From Planotetraspora phitsanulokensis (GTDB lineage Bacteria > Actinomycetota > Actinomycetes > Streptosporangiales > Streptosporangiaceae): a stretch of DNA of 64,000 nt. The stretch lies in the NCBI RefSeq assembly GCF_016863295.1, contig NZ_BOOP01000049.1:1-64000 (forward strand). The letters are read 5' to 3'. Of this stretch, positions 1 through 8,499 are shown in pieces. The position numbers were made by a program, and so were the translations under genes. Numbering within the stretch: position 1 is the first letter of the stretch; each line of letters opens with the position of its first letter. The notes beneath the pieces were generated by a model that did not search any database, was not told the DNA's origin, and saw only the letters and a program-made list of their open reading frames with translations.

Positions 1-103
1 TTCAGCTCGACCTGATCCACGGCCAGGCGGTGCCCCTCGCCGGGACCACCCCGGAACGGCCCAGGCCGACCCCGTAACGGTCAGGCGCCGGTTTCGCGCG
101 TAA

Positions 104-799
104 ATGATCGTATGCGCGCCACCTCCGCAGTATGCGCCGCGCGGGCTTTACGGTCCTGGCGCGGACGTGGCGAACGTGGACGAGGCGGGCACGCCGCTCG
201 TGCCCGGATACGAGGTGCTCGGTGTCCTCGGCCAGGGCGGGTTCGGCGTCGTCTTCCAGGCGCGGCAGCTGGCCGTCGGCCACCAGGTCGCGCTGAAGGT
301 CGACAACCGGGTGCTGGTCCCCGAGCGTGACCGGCGGCGCTTCAAGCGCGAGGTGACGGCCGCCGGGACCCTTTCCGGGCATCCCCACGCGGCCGACGTC
401 CACGACGCGGGCGTGCTCCCCGGCGGCCGGCCGTACATGGTGCTGGAGCTGTGCCGGGGGGGCTCGCTCGCCGACCGGCTCAAGAAGCACGGGCCGATGG
501 ACGCCCGCGAGGTGCGCGACATCGGGGTCAGGATCGCGGACGCGCGGGCCGCCGCGCACGCGGAGGGGGTGCTGCACCGCGACGTCAAGCTCGCCAACAT
601 TTTGGTCAACTCCTACGGCATGGTCGCGCTGTCGGACTTCGGGCCGGCCACCAGTCCCGGCGCCGCCGGGAATGAGATGTCGGTGACCTGGAGTCGCTCA
701 CGCCCGCCTGCGTCCCGCCGGAGGCGTTCGAGCTGACCGAACCGACCGCCGCCGGGGACGTCTACGCGCTGTCGGCCACATGGTCGAACATCAATGACA
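104..799 (+). pseudogene. Ser/Thr protein kinase remnant, frameshifted and truncated
   Basis: The open frame encodes the N lobe and catalytic loop of a Hanks-type kinase: glycine-rich loop GQGGFGVVF, lysine motif ALKVD, catalytic loop HRDVKLANIL and DFG. The frame is lost shortly after DFG (near 675-690) and stops at 736. The expected continuation, including VPPEAFEL and a GDVYALSAT-like piece, is readable in another frame up to about 795. Homology then ends against the oppositely oriented monooxygenase, so the C lobe, any transmembrane segment and the sensor domain are gone. Family knowledge says such kinases phosphorylate proteins on Ser/Thr; this copy is very unlikely to be active. The exact start among nearby candidates is uncertain. 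Confidence 0.75.
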
Positions 800-803
800 C
801 GAT

Positions 804-2597
804 CTACACCATACTGAGCACTTTCTGGAGCGAGTCGAACAGCACCGCCTCGGGGCTGTCGACCATCGTCAGGCTGCGCCAGGCCACGATCTTGTCGGGA
901 CGCACGAACAGCGCGCCGTCTTCCTCGATCTCGCGCAACCGAGCCCAGTCGAAGTAGAGGTCGGTAACCTCCTGGCCGGGGCCGATGACGACGGCCTTCA
1001 GCGGGATACCGAGCTTGTCGGCGACCGCCGCCGCGGCATCCGCCCACGCCTGCCCTGCGATGCCGGTGAAGAGGGTGAACTGGGTGCTCGGCGCGAGGTC
1101 GAGTGTCGACACCTTCTTCTTCATCGTGCCGACCCACGCGTGCGGCAGCGGTGAGCCGGGCACCGTCGAGGGCGTGTAGTAGAGCTCGGGGTCGCTGGCC
1201 GGGGCGGGCTTGACCGAGCCGTCCGAGATGACCGCGGCCGACTGGTAGAACTGCCCGAGCTCGACGCCGTGGGCGTTGAACTCGTAGTTCTTGAGCTCCA
1301 TGGCGTCCCGCAGGGCCTTGCGCTTGGCACGGCCGACGGGGGTGTTGAGCTTGCGCTCCTCGATCGCGGCGATCATTTCGCCCTCGTTCGCCGCGGTGGT
1401 GACGCCGAGCGCGTCGAAGAAGCCGCCGAACTCACGGCTGGACTTGTTGGCGCGCAGCACGATCTGCTTGGCGACCGGCATGCGCTCCGCCGAGTACGTC
1501 TCCAGCAGCGCCTCGCCCGCCCATCCCTTGAGCACCGCGGCGATCTTCCAGACGAGGTTGTAGGAATCCTGCACCGAGGTGTTCGAGCCGAGGCCGTTGG
1601 ACGGCGGATGCCGGTGGACCGCGTCGCCCGTGCAGAACACACGCCCCTTCTGCAGGTGGGTGGCGTACATCTCGTTGTTGCCCCAGAGCGACGTGCCGGT
1701 GATCTCGGCGTCGAGGTCGGGCATCCCGAGCAGCGAGCGTACGACCTCCAGCGCGGCGGCGTTGTCGACCTCGGGCGGCGGCTGGGAGATGTCGTAGCCC
1801 CAGACGATCAGCCACTCGTTCCACGGGCGGACCATCCGTACGAGGCCCGCGCCGATGCCGCCGACGTTCGCGCCGGGCTGGACGACCCAGTAGAGCACCG
1901 ACGGCCGGTGGCCGACGAACTCCGTGAGATCGGCTTTGAAAGTGATGTTCATCGAACCCGCGACGTCCATCTGACCCTCGAACGGCAGGTCGATGTCCGC
2001 GGCGACCTTCGAGCGTGCACCGTCGGAACCGATCAAGTACTTGGAGCGAATCTCGTAGTGCACGCCGGTGACGCGATCGAGCACGGTGGTCGTGACGCCG
2101 TCGGCGTCCTGCACGTGTGAGACGTACTCGCTGGAGTAGCGGGTCTGGGTGCCACGTTTGGTGGCATTGCTCACAAGCACCGGCTCGAGGTAGTTCTGCG
2201 GCACGTCGCAGTTGAGAGTCGGGGACGCCGCGACATAGTCACCCTTGCGCTGCGGGCCAGTGCCCCATGTGCGGATGCGCCCGAACTCCTCGCCCGCGAT
2301 GGAGGAGCAGAACACCGTGTCGCCCATGAGGTCGTGCGGGGTCGATACGGCTTTGATCTCCTCCTCGATGCCCATGTCGCGGAAGAACTCCATCGCGCGC
2401 TGGTTCGTGATGTGCGATCGGGGGGTGTTCGCCGTCCAGCGGTACTTGGTGATCATGATGTTCGGGATGCCGTACGTCGACAGCGCGAGTGCGGCCGACG
2501 CCCCGCTCGGGCCCGAGCCCACGACGAGCACGTCGGTCTCGGCGATCCCGCCCGACGGCAGTCCGGTTTCCTTGATCCCGTCATCGAATGATTCCAT
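804..2597 (-). CDS. FAD-dependent aromatic monooxygenase (phenol hydroxylase / TfdB type)
   Basis: This 597-residue flavoprotein should hydroxylate an aromatic ring using NAD(P)H, O2 and bound FAD in the cytoplasm. The N-terminal Rossmann motif VVGSGPSGASAA lies at about residues 25-36. The second FAD motif GDAVHRHPPSNGLGSN lies near residue 320 and is typical of the PheA/TfdB branch (2,4-dichlorophenol 6-monooxygenase and relatives), as is the thioredoxin-fold-like C-terminal third. The length is normal. The ATG at 2597 follows a GGAAGG ribosome-binding site. It is transcribed away from a decayed TetR-like gene that probably once controlled it. The substrate cannot be read from the sequence; family assignment is firm. 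Confidence 0.88.
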   Translation of the reverse strand: MESFDDGIKETGLPSGGIAETDVLVVGSGPSGASAALALSTYGIPNIMITKYRWTANTPRSHITNQRAMEFFRDMGIEEEIKAVSTPHDLMGDTVFCSSIAGEEFGRIRTWGTGPQRKGDYVAASPTLNCDVPQNYLEPVLVSNATKRGTQTRYSSEYVSHVQDADGVTTTVLDRVTGVHYEIRSKYLIGSDGARSKVAADIDLPFEGQMDVAGSMNITFKADLTEFVGHRPSVLYWVVQPGANVGGIGAGLVRMVRPWNEWLIVWGYDISQPPPEVDNAAALEVVRSLLGMPDLDAEITGTSLWGNNEMYATHLQKGRVFCTGDAVHRHPPSNGLGSNTSVQDSYNLVWKIAAVLKGWAGEALLETYSAERMPVAKQIVLRANKSSREFGGFFDALGVTTAANEGEMIAAIEERKLNTPVGRAKRKALRDAMELKNYEFNAHGVELGQFYQSAAVISDGSVKPAPASDPELYYTPSTVPGSPLPHAWVGTMKKKVSTLDLAPSTQFTLFTGIAGQAWADAAAAVADKLGIPLKAVVIGPGQEVTDLYFDWARLREIEEDGALFVRPDKIVAWRSLTMVDSPEAVLFDSLQKVLSMV

Positions 2598-2650
2598 CTG
2601 CGCCTTCCACGGCTATTGGATCGAATTGATCTCTGTGACACTAGAGCGTG

Positions 2651-3000
2651 ATCATGAGCACCCGTACGTACCGCATTCGAGCGGCTCTGGAGCTGTTCGG
2701 TAACAAGATGCATCGGGCAACATCGACATGTTGTACGCCGCCATGTCGATGCACGACGACGCCGATACGTTGTGGGGACGGCCGATGGCCGCCTACCGGC
2801 CCGTGCTGCACAACATCGCGGTCCACCTGGCGGCCTGGCCGACGGATTAACGATCGACCGTGCCGTCGACATCCTGTGGTTCTGCTTCGGCACCAGCGCG
2901 TGGCGCACCCTAGTCAAGGAGTACGGCTGGACATGGGACGAAGCCGAGCGATGGCTTGCCGTTAAGGCCGCGATCCTGATCAAGCGTGCGTGCGGCCCGC
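2651..3000 (+). pseudogene. TetR-family regulator remnant
   Basis: Short pieces of a TetR repressor are spread over different frames. A start-like segment contains IRAALELFG. A middle piece contains NIDMLYAAMSMHDDADTLW followed by AYRPVLHNIAVHL. A C-terminal piece contains LTIDRAVDILWFCFG and AWRTLVKEYGW, a pattern common in the ligand-binding half of this family. A stop at about 2850 and at least two frame changes separate them, and the helix-turn-helix is missing. It sits divergently next to the FAD monooxygenase, the usual place for its local repressor. I infer a dead regulator. Confidence 0.6.
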
Positions 3001-3100
3001 CGCGGTCGCGGTCAAATCGGCGCAGGCCCTGGACCGGTTGCCCGGCGTCAGGAACGGCGCAAGCTTCAGGAGACCCTCCGACCACTCCGTACGTCGCGCA

Positions 3101-3127
3101 CTACTCGGCATACAGTGCCGAGCGTAG
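3101..3127. promoter_or_regulatory. Inverted repeat, possible operator or hairpin
   Basis: CTCGGCA and TGCCGAG face each other across TACAG, and outer CTAC/GTAG bases extend the symmetry imperfectly. It lies between the TetR remnant and the 3' end of the DUF427 gene. It could be an orphaned operator or a weak hairpin. There is no T-tract. Confidence 0.3.
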
Positions 3128-3285
3128 GGGTGGCGATCACATCCTGCATGGCGCGAAGAAATCACCTTCATACCGGCCGAACCACTCGGGCACTGCACAC
3201 AGTAGAGGCGGGCGCGGCGGCTCGGATGTGGAAGAGCAGATCACCAGGTCTGTCGCATCTGCTGTTCGGTCATCAGCGTGATTGG

Positions 3286-3591
3286 TCAGATCTCGATCCG
3301 AACCTGGCGCCCATCGAAAGCGACATAGCCACTGAAGTCGCGGCCGACACGGGTCGCCGCCGACTCCTTGATGTCCGGATAGGACCAAGCCCCGTCCCTG
3401 AGCACGGTTCCGCCGACCACGACGTCGTGATACTGCGCCCTCCCCTTCCAGGGACAGGTGTAGGGAGTCGGGCTGTTGCGGAGCACACCGGCCACAACTG
3501 AGTCCGGCGGGAAGTAGGCATTCCCCTCTATCCTGACTACCGCCTCGTTCGCGGCCTCGGCCACGACGGTCTCCCCAACCACTGCCTTCAT
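3286..3591 (-). CDS. DUF427 domain protein
   Basis: A 101-residue protein matching the small DUF427 family, with the characteristic core NSPTPYTCPWKGRAQYHDV near residue 40 and the ending WSYPDIKESA, then a short strand that reads VAFDGRQVRIEI. Members are small cytoplasmic single-domain beta proteins of unknown reaction. The ATG at 3591 is preceded by GAGGGGAAAC, which sets the start; an upstream in-frame extension has no family match. It stands alone, about 300 bases from the redox operon on the same strand, and I see no direct functional link. Confidence 0.8.
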   Translation of the reverse strand: MKAVVGETVVAEAANEAVVRIEGNAYFPPDSVVAGVLRNSPTPYTCPWKGRAQYHDVVVGGTVLRDGAWSYPDIKESAATRVGRDFSGYVAFDGRQVRIEI

Positions 3592-3878
3592 TCCGTTTCC
3601 CCTCATCGATCCTTGGGCTGGCCACATTCGCCCTCGTGACTGGCCGAGTGAGCCCCAGGAACACCCAGTCTGCCCCGTCGATGGCCTCTCCAAGTCGAGA
3701 CCACCGGTTGAGGCGACGGACCGTAGCCAGGCGCTCGAGTTGGTGCAGTCAGAGCCCGCTTGCGCGTTCAGCTAGACGTTGGTTTCGGGAAGAGCTCTCC
3801 TTCTTACCCGTGTCTTGAGAACGCGCAGCCGGACGGATGAGGAGTGAGCTCATCGCGTTGGCCAGCCGGCGGTCGCGG
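3592..3878. other. Intergenic, no gene recognised
   Basis: Open frames on both strands here have no recognisable domain and poor start contexts. The stretch separates the DUF427 gene from the end of the redox operon. No clear terminator hairpin was found. Confidence 0.4.
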
Positions 3879-4199
3879 TTAGGCGGGACCTGGGGTGGGC
3901 GGAAACAACCACGAGCTGGAGCCCGAGATGTCGAGCCACGCGCCCTGTGGTGTCTGGGCCACTCGGGCGACCATCGCCTCACACTCGCGACAGCGCAGCA
4001 CAGTTCCCGGTCCGCCCAGGTAGGCCTGCAGCTGTCCGAATGCTTGTGTGGCGCCGCAGCTACCGCAGCGGACAGTGACGGTGGTCGGGTCGCTTGCGAG
4101 GATCCCGGCAAACTCGCCGGCAGCGGCGTTGCCGTCCAAGACCGCGCCTGACTCGGCTGCGCCGTCGGGCGCGGCCGAGGTCGAGAGATCCGAGGTCAT
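3879..4199 (-). CDS. DUF6510-type zinc-ribbon protein
   Basis: This 106-residue protein has two CxxC knuckles, VRCGSCGAT and LRCREC, about 23 residues apart, which should bind one zinc or iron. That arrangement matches the DUF6510 family, usually found beside flavin reductases and sulfite-oxidase-like enzymes in actinomycetes. Its ATG overlaps the reductase stop by four bases (ATGA), so translation is coupled and it is the last gene of a three-gene operon. The reaction is unknown. I infer an accessory or electron-transfer-linked role from the context alone. Confidence 0.75.
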   Translation of the reverse strand: MTSDLSTSAAPDGAAESGAVLDGNAAAGEFAGILASDPTTVTVRCGSCGATQAFGQLQAYLGGPGTVLRCRECEAMVARVAQTPQGAWLDISGSSSWLFPPTPGPA

Positions 4200-5017
4200 C
4201 GATCAACTCCTGTTGGTCCGAATCGTTCCGTGCGTATGCGATCGTCGGGGTATCCCGCCTCGCGGAGCAGGCCTGTGGCGTGGTCAACGAAGCCAGAGGA
4301 GCCGCACACGTAGACCCGGGCCGCCACAGGCTCCGGCCACGCGGACGGAGGTTGGATGTCCTCGACCGCGAGGTGTGAGGCGGGACGGGGGTGCCCGTCG
4401 GGGACCTTGCGCGTGTAGACGAGGCGCACTTCGGCGGACCCTGGCGCGGACAGATCGGCCGACATCTCTTCCAGTTCAGGCCCGTACATGAGGTCGCGAG
4501 GGCCGCGAAGCGAATACACGAGCATCGTCGGCGTCGAGTCCCCCGCTCGCTTCCGGGCTCTCAGCATGGTGACCAGCGGCACCACCCCTGATCCGCCGGC
4601 GATCAGGAGTACCGGGCCGTCCCCGATGGATGGGTCCCCCGGCTCCCAGACGAACCATCCACCGATGGGCCCGCGCACGTCGAGCGCGTCACCGATCTCC
4701 ATGATCTCCGCCAGGTACGGCGAGACCTCGCCGTGGGGTAGGAGGTCGACGGTGACCGCGACGCGGTTGGGCGTGGCAGGCTCAGCCAGCGAGTAGCTCC
4801 GTTGGGCCGAGTAGCCGTCCGCGGCTGTGAGACGTACGTCTACGTGCTGACCGGGCAGATGTCCGGTCCAGCCGGGGACGCATAGAGAAAGTGTCCGGGA
4901 ATGCCAGGACTGCGAGTGCAGACCGATGAGCGTTGCCTTGCGCCAGTGATTCCCTGCTGGCGGAGTGGCTTCTACGGAGCTGTCGGCCGGGCCCTCGGTC
5001 GTGTTCGTGTCAGTCAC
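4196..5017 (-). CDS. FAD/NAD(P)-binding oxidoreductase (ferredoxin reductase family)
   Basis: A 273-residue reductase of the ferredoxin-NADP reductase superfamily. The FAD-binding beta barrel carries RSYSLAEP near residue 76. The NAD(P)-binding half has LLIAGGSGVVPLVTML near residue 140, then YVCGSSGFV near 240. No 2Fe-2S domain is attached, so it would pass electrons to a separate partner. It starts at GTG 5017, overlaps the upstream molybdoenzyme gene by eight bases and the DUF6510 gene by four. The tight overlaps suggest it supplies electrons to, or accepts them from, the Mo enzyme. Partner and direction of flow are inferred. Confidence 0.85.
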   Translation of the reverse strand: MTDTNTTEGPADSSVEATPPAGNHWRKATLIGLHSQSWHSRTLSLCVPGWTGHLPGQHVDVRLTAADGYSAQRSYSLAEPATPNRVAVTVDLLPHGEVSPYLAEIMEIGDALDVRGPIGGWFVWEPGDPSIGDGPVLLIAGGSGVVPLVTMLRARKRAGDSTPTMLVYSLRGPRDLMYGPELEEMSADLSAPGSAEVRLVYTRKVPDGHPRPASHLAVEDIQPPSAWPEPVAARVYVCGSSGFVDHATGLLREAGYPDDRIRTERFGPTGVDR

Positions 5018-5606
5018 CGGCGTGCCGCTCCTCGCGCCACGGGTCCCCGTAATTGTGATAGCCGAAGCCTTCCCAGAAGCCCGGTTCGTCGAAGCGCTGC
5101 ATCGTGATGCCGTTCACCCACTTCGCGGACTTCCAGAAGTAGAGATGCGGCACCAGTAGCCTGGCCGGACCACCGTGCTCGACGTGAAGCGGCTCTCCCT
5201 CGTACTCGTACACGATCCAGGCCTTGCCCCCAACCAGGTCCTCCAACGGGAGGTTCGTGGTGTAGCCCCCGTACGAATGCACCATCGTGTATTCGTAGTT
5301 GGTCTCGATGTCCTCGAAGAAGGTGTCGAGCGCGACGCCCCGCCACTGGGTCCCGAGTTTCGTCCACCGGGTCACGCAGTGGATATCGACGTTGATCTCC
5401 TCGGACGGCAAGGCCATCATCTCGTCCCAACTCCACCGCCTCGGCTTGCCGCTCTCAGGCGTGATTGTGAAGCTCCATTCCTCCGTCGAGATCAGCTGCG
5501 TTGGCCCAGCCGTCAACACAGGGAATCCGTGGGTCAGATGCTGGCCGGGCGGCAGATCGACGGCACGCGGGTCGTGATGGCCGAAGAAGCCACGCGAGAT
5601 TGTCAC
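5010..5606 (-). CDS. Sulfite-oxidase-like molybdopterin oxidoreductase
   Basis: Encodes about 198 residues of a molybdopterin-binding (sulfite oxidase / YedY-like) domain. The segment VDIHCVTRWTKLGTQW contains the cysteine expected to ligate molybdenum. Downstream MVHSYGGYTTNLPLED and ARLLVPHLYFWKSAKW are typical of the short actinobacterial SO-like family. I place the start at GTG 5606, behind GGAAGAGAG, because homology begins there with TISRGFFG; a TTG at 5702 would add 32 residues that look unlike the family. I see no Tat signal, so it is probably cytoplasmic. It is first in an overlapping operon with the flavin reductase and DUF6510 genes. Substrate unknown; sulfite is only one possibility. 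Confidence 0.8.
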   Translation of the reverse strand: MTISRGFFGHHDPRAVDLPPGQHLTHGFPVLTAGPTQLISTEEWSFTITPESGKPRRWSWDEMMALPSEEINVDIHCVTRWTKLGTQWRGVALDTFFEDIETNYEYTMVHSYGGYTTNLPLEDLVGGKAWIVYEYEGEPLHVEHGGPARLLVPHLYFWKSAKWVNGITMQRFDEPGFWEGFGYHNYGDPWREERHAGD

Positions 5607-5826
5607 CCTGTGCTCTCTTCCAGACCCAACGGTCTCCAGTGGTGGGCGTCTCACGGTCGGGTCGATGGCGGCAGCGACCTTGCGGTGGACTATTTCGTCC
5701 AACGTAGGGTTCCGCTGTAACCGGTGTCAACGCGAACGCAGTCCGTCGCGCGCGCTGCAGTCGCAGTCCCTCGCCCCGATCAACCATTAGGCGGGGCCGT
5801 TGCGACCGTGTCGGATTGCGGAACTT

Positions 5827-5840
5827 GGACTATATAGACC
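5827..5840. promoter_or_regulatory. Palindromic operator, site 1 of 3
   Basis: GGACTATATAGACC is a near-perfect 14-base palindrome in the divergent region between the molybdoenzyme operon and the zinc-finger/sigma-like gene. Matching sites lie before the MmyB-type regulator (10329-10342) and the AhpD-like operon (10631-10644). Its position could affect both divergent promoters. Confidence 0.6.
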
Positions 5841-5935
5841 AGACTCCACGAGGTGGCCGAGAGAAGCGGGCCGTCGATCAACGCCCTGGTCGGCCCTGTC
5901 GTGGTGCGACCAGGCGAACCGAGAAGGTGACCTCC

Positions 5936-6799
5936 ATGGCTGATGGCAGATGTTCCGATGTGGTGCGATTCGGCGGCGACCTCGGACTGGCACCTGAACA
6001 CCTTCAGGATTCGTTGGCCGCCCATCTGGCTGACTGCCCGGCCTGCGCGTCGTATGTCTCGCAGATCGCCACGACCCGCGAGCTCCTTGGACGGCACTCT
6101 GGTCCCGGCGGCGTCCAGAACGACCTGGCCGACGACGCGATGCCGGTGGCAGGAGAGTCCCCGGCGACGGGCGTCGAGGCCTTGCGAAGTGCTCTCCTCA
6201 CGCGTGCCGAACTGCTTGACCCCGCAAACGCCGAGGACCTCGCCCAGCGATCGCTGGAAGTGGGTCTTGCTTTGCAACGCAGAGATTCCCGCCCACGAGG
6301 GATCGTCGAGCTGACCAAAATCATGCACACACTCAGTGATGCCCAAATGCGGCTGGACGGCCGTACAACGCCCGCCGTCGACGTCACCGCGGCTGCCCGA
6401 GCCCGAGCGGACTCACTCGAAGATCTCAACAGCGATGCCGATGAGCCCGAGCTCTTCTACCCAGATCTCTACCCAGGCGAAGACAGGATCGACGGGTGGG
6501 TCGATAGCCCGAACCAGTGGCGCGGCGGCGCACAGATCCTGGGCCCGGAGGAAGTCGACGAGACCGAAGAGGTATACGACCTGCTCGACAAGGCACTCGG
6601 CGAACTGCCCGAGCCACTCGGCGAGCTTCTCGCGCTCGTCGATCTACAGGGCTACGCTCTGGCCGGCTCAGCGCAGGCACTCGGACTCGACGAGCTCTCG
6701 GCAACAGCCGCCTTGGCACGCGCCCGGAACCACGTCCGTGGCCGTCTCGACGAGTACCTGCATGGTGCCGAGTCAACGGCGCAGGGTGTGCCCCGGTGA
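5936..6799 (+). CDS. Zinc-motif / ECF sigma-like fusion protein
   Basis: This 287-residue protein starts at ATG 5936 behind GAGAAGGTG. Near residue 28 it has AHLADCPAC, an H-x3-C-x2-C motif like that of zinc-binding anti-sigma factors. The rest resembles a diverged ECF sigma factor: DPANAEDLAQRSLEVGL recalls region 2, a long acidic linker follows, and the last 65 residues (ALGELPEPLGELLALVDLQ, then LARARNHVRGRL) read as region 4. Having both pieces in one chain is unusual; it could be a self-inhibited redox-sensing sigma factor or a sigma-derived regulator. It is divergent from the redox operon across the 5827 palindrome. Function is inferred from domains only. Confidence 0.55.
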   Translation: MADGRCSDVVRFGGDLGLAPEHLQDSLAAHLADCPACASYVSQIATTRELLGRHSGPGGVQNDLADDAMPVAGESPATGVEALRSALLTRAELLDPANAEDLAQRSLEVGLALQRRDSRPRGIVELTKIMHTLSDAQMRLDGRTTPAVDVTAAARARADSLEDLNSDADEPELFYPDLYPGEDRIDGWVDSPNQWRGGAQILGPEEVDETEEVYDLLDKALGELPEPLGELLALVDLQGYALAGSAQALGLDELSATAALARARNHVRGRLDEYLHGAESTAQGVPR

Positions 6800-6935
6800 G
6801 CCAAGAGAGCCCATCTGGCGGCGACGCCGGCGGCAGCGCCCTCCCCCGTCAGAAGCGCAGCCACACGCACCGGGCCTTGCTCTCCAGATGCAGATCGTCT
6901 GAGCGAGCAGAGCACCATCCGACCCGAGGAGGAAC

Positions 6936-7523
6936 ATGTCGGGAACAGCATCCGACCTTGAGCGTATTCGCTCCGAGATCACCGCGGATCCCGACAATGC
7001 CTGGGCTGCAGCGGCGAACTACCAGCCGATATACGTTGCCGGCGCCGCGGCACGCATAGCGATTGTGGGACAGGCGCCCGGACGCAAGGCACAGGAGTCG
7101 GGCATCCCGTGGAACGACGCAAGTGGAGCCCGTCTCATCGGCTGGCTCGGAGTCGACGAGAGAACGTTCCGCGACCCATCACGCTTCGCTCTCCTGCCGA
7201 TGGACTTCTACTACCCCGGCAAGGGGCCACACGGTGACCTTCCTCCCCGCCAAGACTTCGCCCCCCGATGGCACCCGCGGATCCTCCAGGCGATGCCCCA
7301 CATTCAGCTGACACTGCTCGTCGGCAGCTATGCGCAACAGCACTACCTAGGCACTCGCGAGTCGCTCACGGCGACAGTTCGACGGTTCGCGGACTATCTC
7401 CCGGCAGTCCTGCCGCTAGTGCATCCGTCCCCGCTCAACTTTCGATGGCTCGCGAAGAACCCCTGGTATGAGGCAGAGGTCCTCCCCCAGCTACGTCAGT
7501 GCGTGCGAGCGGCCCTGGCGTAA
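6936..7523 (+). CDS. Uracil-DNA glycosylase family protein
   Basis: A 195-residue member of the uracil-DNA-glycosylase superfamily, which removes deaminated bases from DNA. The motif IVGQAPGRKAQESGIPW near residue 45 matches motif 1 (GQDPY-like) and VHPSPLNFRW near residue 162 matches the motif 2 His-Pro-Ser loop. A family-typical YYPGKG and LLVGSYAQQHYLG lie between. It lacks the four iron-sulfur cysteines of families 4 and 5. The ATG at 6936 follows GAGGAAC. It sits 137 bases after the sigma-like gene on the same strand and may share its transcript. The exact subfamily and base specificity are uncertain. Confidence 0.8.
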   Translation: MSGTASDLERIRSEITADPDNAWAAAANYQPIYVAGAAARIAIVGQAPGRKAQESGIPWNDASGARLIGWLGVDERTFRDPSRFALLPMDFYYPGKGPHGDLPPRQDFAPRWHPRILQAMPHIQLTLLVGSYAQQHYLGTRESLTATVRRFADYLPAVLPLVHPSPLNFRWLAKNPWYEAEVLPQLRQCVRAALA

Positions 7524-7545
7524 CGGGCGACCCAAGACCGCGAGT

Positions 7546-7880
7546 TCAACCGGGCCGTCTCAGACCTGTGCGGTCGAGAGCCGCCGAATGCTCGGCGGTC
7601 TTCAGGTAGCCATGTGCGTGGCCGCGCTCGATGGCCTGGCGCAGCAGGTAGGTCGGCGTGCCGTAGGCGAGGCCCTGGGTGATCGCCGTGGCCGGGGTGA
7701 CGGTTGGGATCTCCTGCCACCATCCGATCTGGGCTGGTTCGAGGTCTTCGTAGTGGATGACATAGTCATCGCCGCCAGTGCGTCGGAACCGTCGCTGCTT
7801 GCCGACGGTGACGTGGATGCGGTTGGGGTTGACGTCGCTGATGCCGTAGGCGGCGGTGTGTCGTGGCCACCACCCGGGCC
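7546..7880 (-). pseudogene. AbiEi-type antitoxin C-terminal remnant
   Basis: The minus strand reads WPRHTAAYGISDVNPNRIHV, then YVIHYEDLEPAQIGWW and TYLLRQAIERGHAHGYLK, ending at a TGA at 7546. This is the C-terminal half of the AbiEi-like antitoxin/regulator of type IV toxin-antitoxin systems. The N-terminal winged helix is absent; sequence upstream changes frame and runs into the DUF417 gene. No AbiEii nucleotidyltransferase toxin is present. I infer a relic of an abortive-infection system. Confidence 0.6.
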
Positions 7881-7923
7881 AGGGCCGAGCGCGGTGGACC
7901 GGTACTCAGCGCCAGGCCCTGAG

Positions 7924-8388
7924 CTACCGGCACTCGGCGGCTTGCAGGGCGTCCGCGGCCGTCAGCAAGGAGGCTCCGAGGAGCACGACGTCCTTCACCA
8001 GGAACTGCCCTGCGAGGGACAGCTTCGGTTCCCCGCGTGTCTCTTGCCACGCCTCGGGTGTCGTAGCCAGGAAGCTGAGGGTGGTGGCGAACATGCCGGC
8101 GGCGGCGAGGCTGCCGAGGGCTGACGCTCTCGGCGCAATCGGCTTTGCTCCGATCAGCGAGCCCAGAACGATTTCAGTGACGCCGATCAACCTAGCGACC
8201 TTCTTCTCTCCCAATCTGGCGATAAGCCACGAGAGCGGGGGGCTTGAGGTTACGAGGGGACGAATATTTTCTACCTCGTAGTCTTCAAATTTTATTCGCC
8301 CGATCTCCAGAAGATTGACCACAAGTCCATACCGAACGGTCGAAATCCCCACATTATGCACTATTTTTCCGATGCGATGCATTTTCAT
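7924..8388 (-). CDS. DUF417 (YkgB-like) membrane protein
   Basis: A 154-residue membrane protein of the DUF417/YkgB family, with family landmarks VRYGLVVNLLEIGRIKF, VRPLVTSSPPLSWL-like text near residue 50 and GQFLVKDVVLLGASLLTAADAL at the C-terminus (in part). Three or four hydrophobic helices are visible. The ATG at 8388 is chosen because AGGCAGGA precedes it; a longer frame from 8490 overlaps IS30 debris. The first 60 codons are strikingly AT-rich for this genome (AAAATAGTGCATAATG, AATAAAATTTGAAG), suggesting a recent foreign origin. YkgB-type proteins are linked to oxidant stress in other bacteria, but the activity is unknown. Confidence 0.75.
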   Translation of the reverse strand: MKMHRIGKIVHNVGISTVRYGLVVNLLEIGRIKFEDYEVENIRPLVTSSPPLSWLIARLGEKKVARLIGVTEIVLGSLIGAKPIAPRASALGSLAAAGMFATTLSFLATTPEAWQETRGEPKLSLAGQFLVKDVVLLGASLLTAADALQAAECR

Positions 8389-8499
8389 GAAATCCTGCCT
8401 AACGCGTCGGTTATATCGCTCAGTGTAGGACTCGAAACGCCTGCCAACGCTGAGCATCAGGTCATGCTTCACCATCGGTGTCGAGGCCACCGCCGATCA

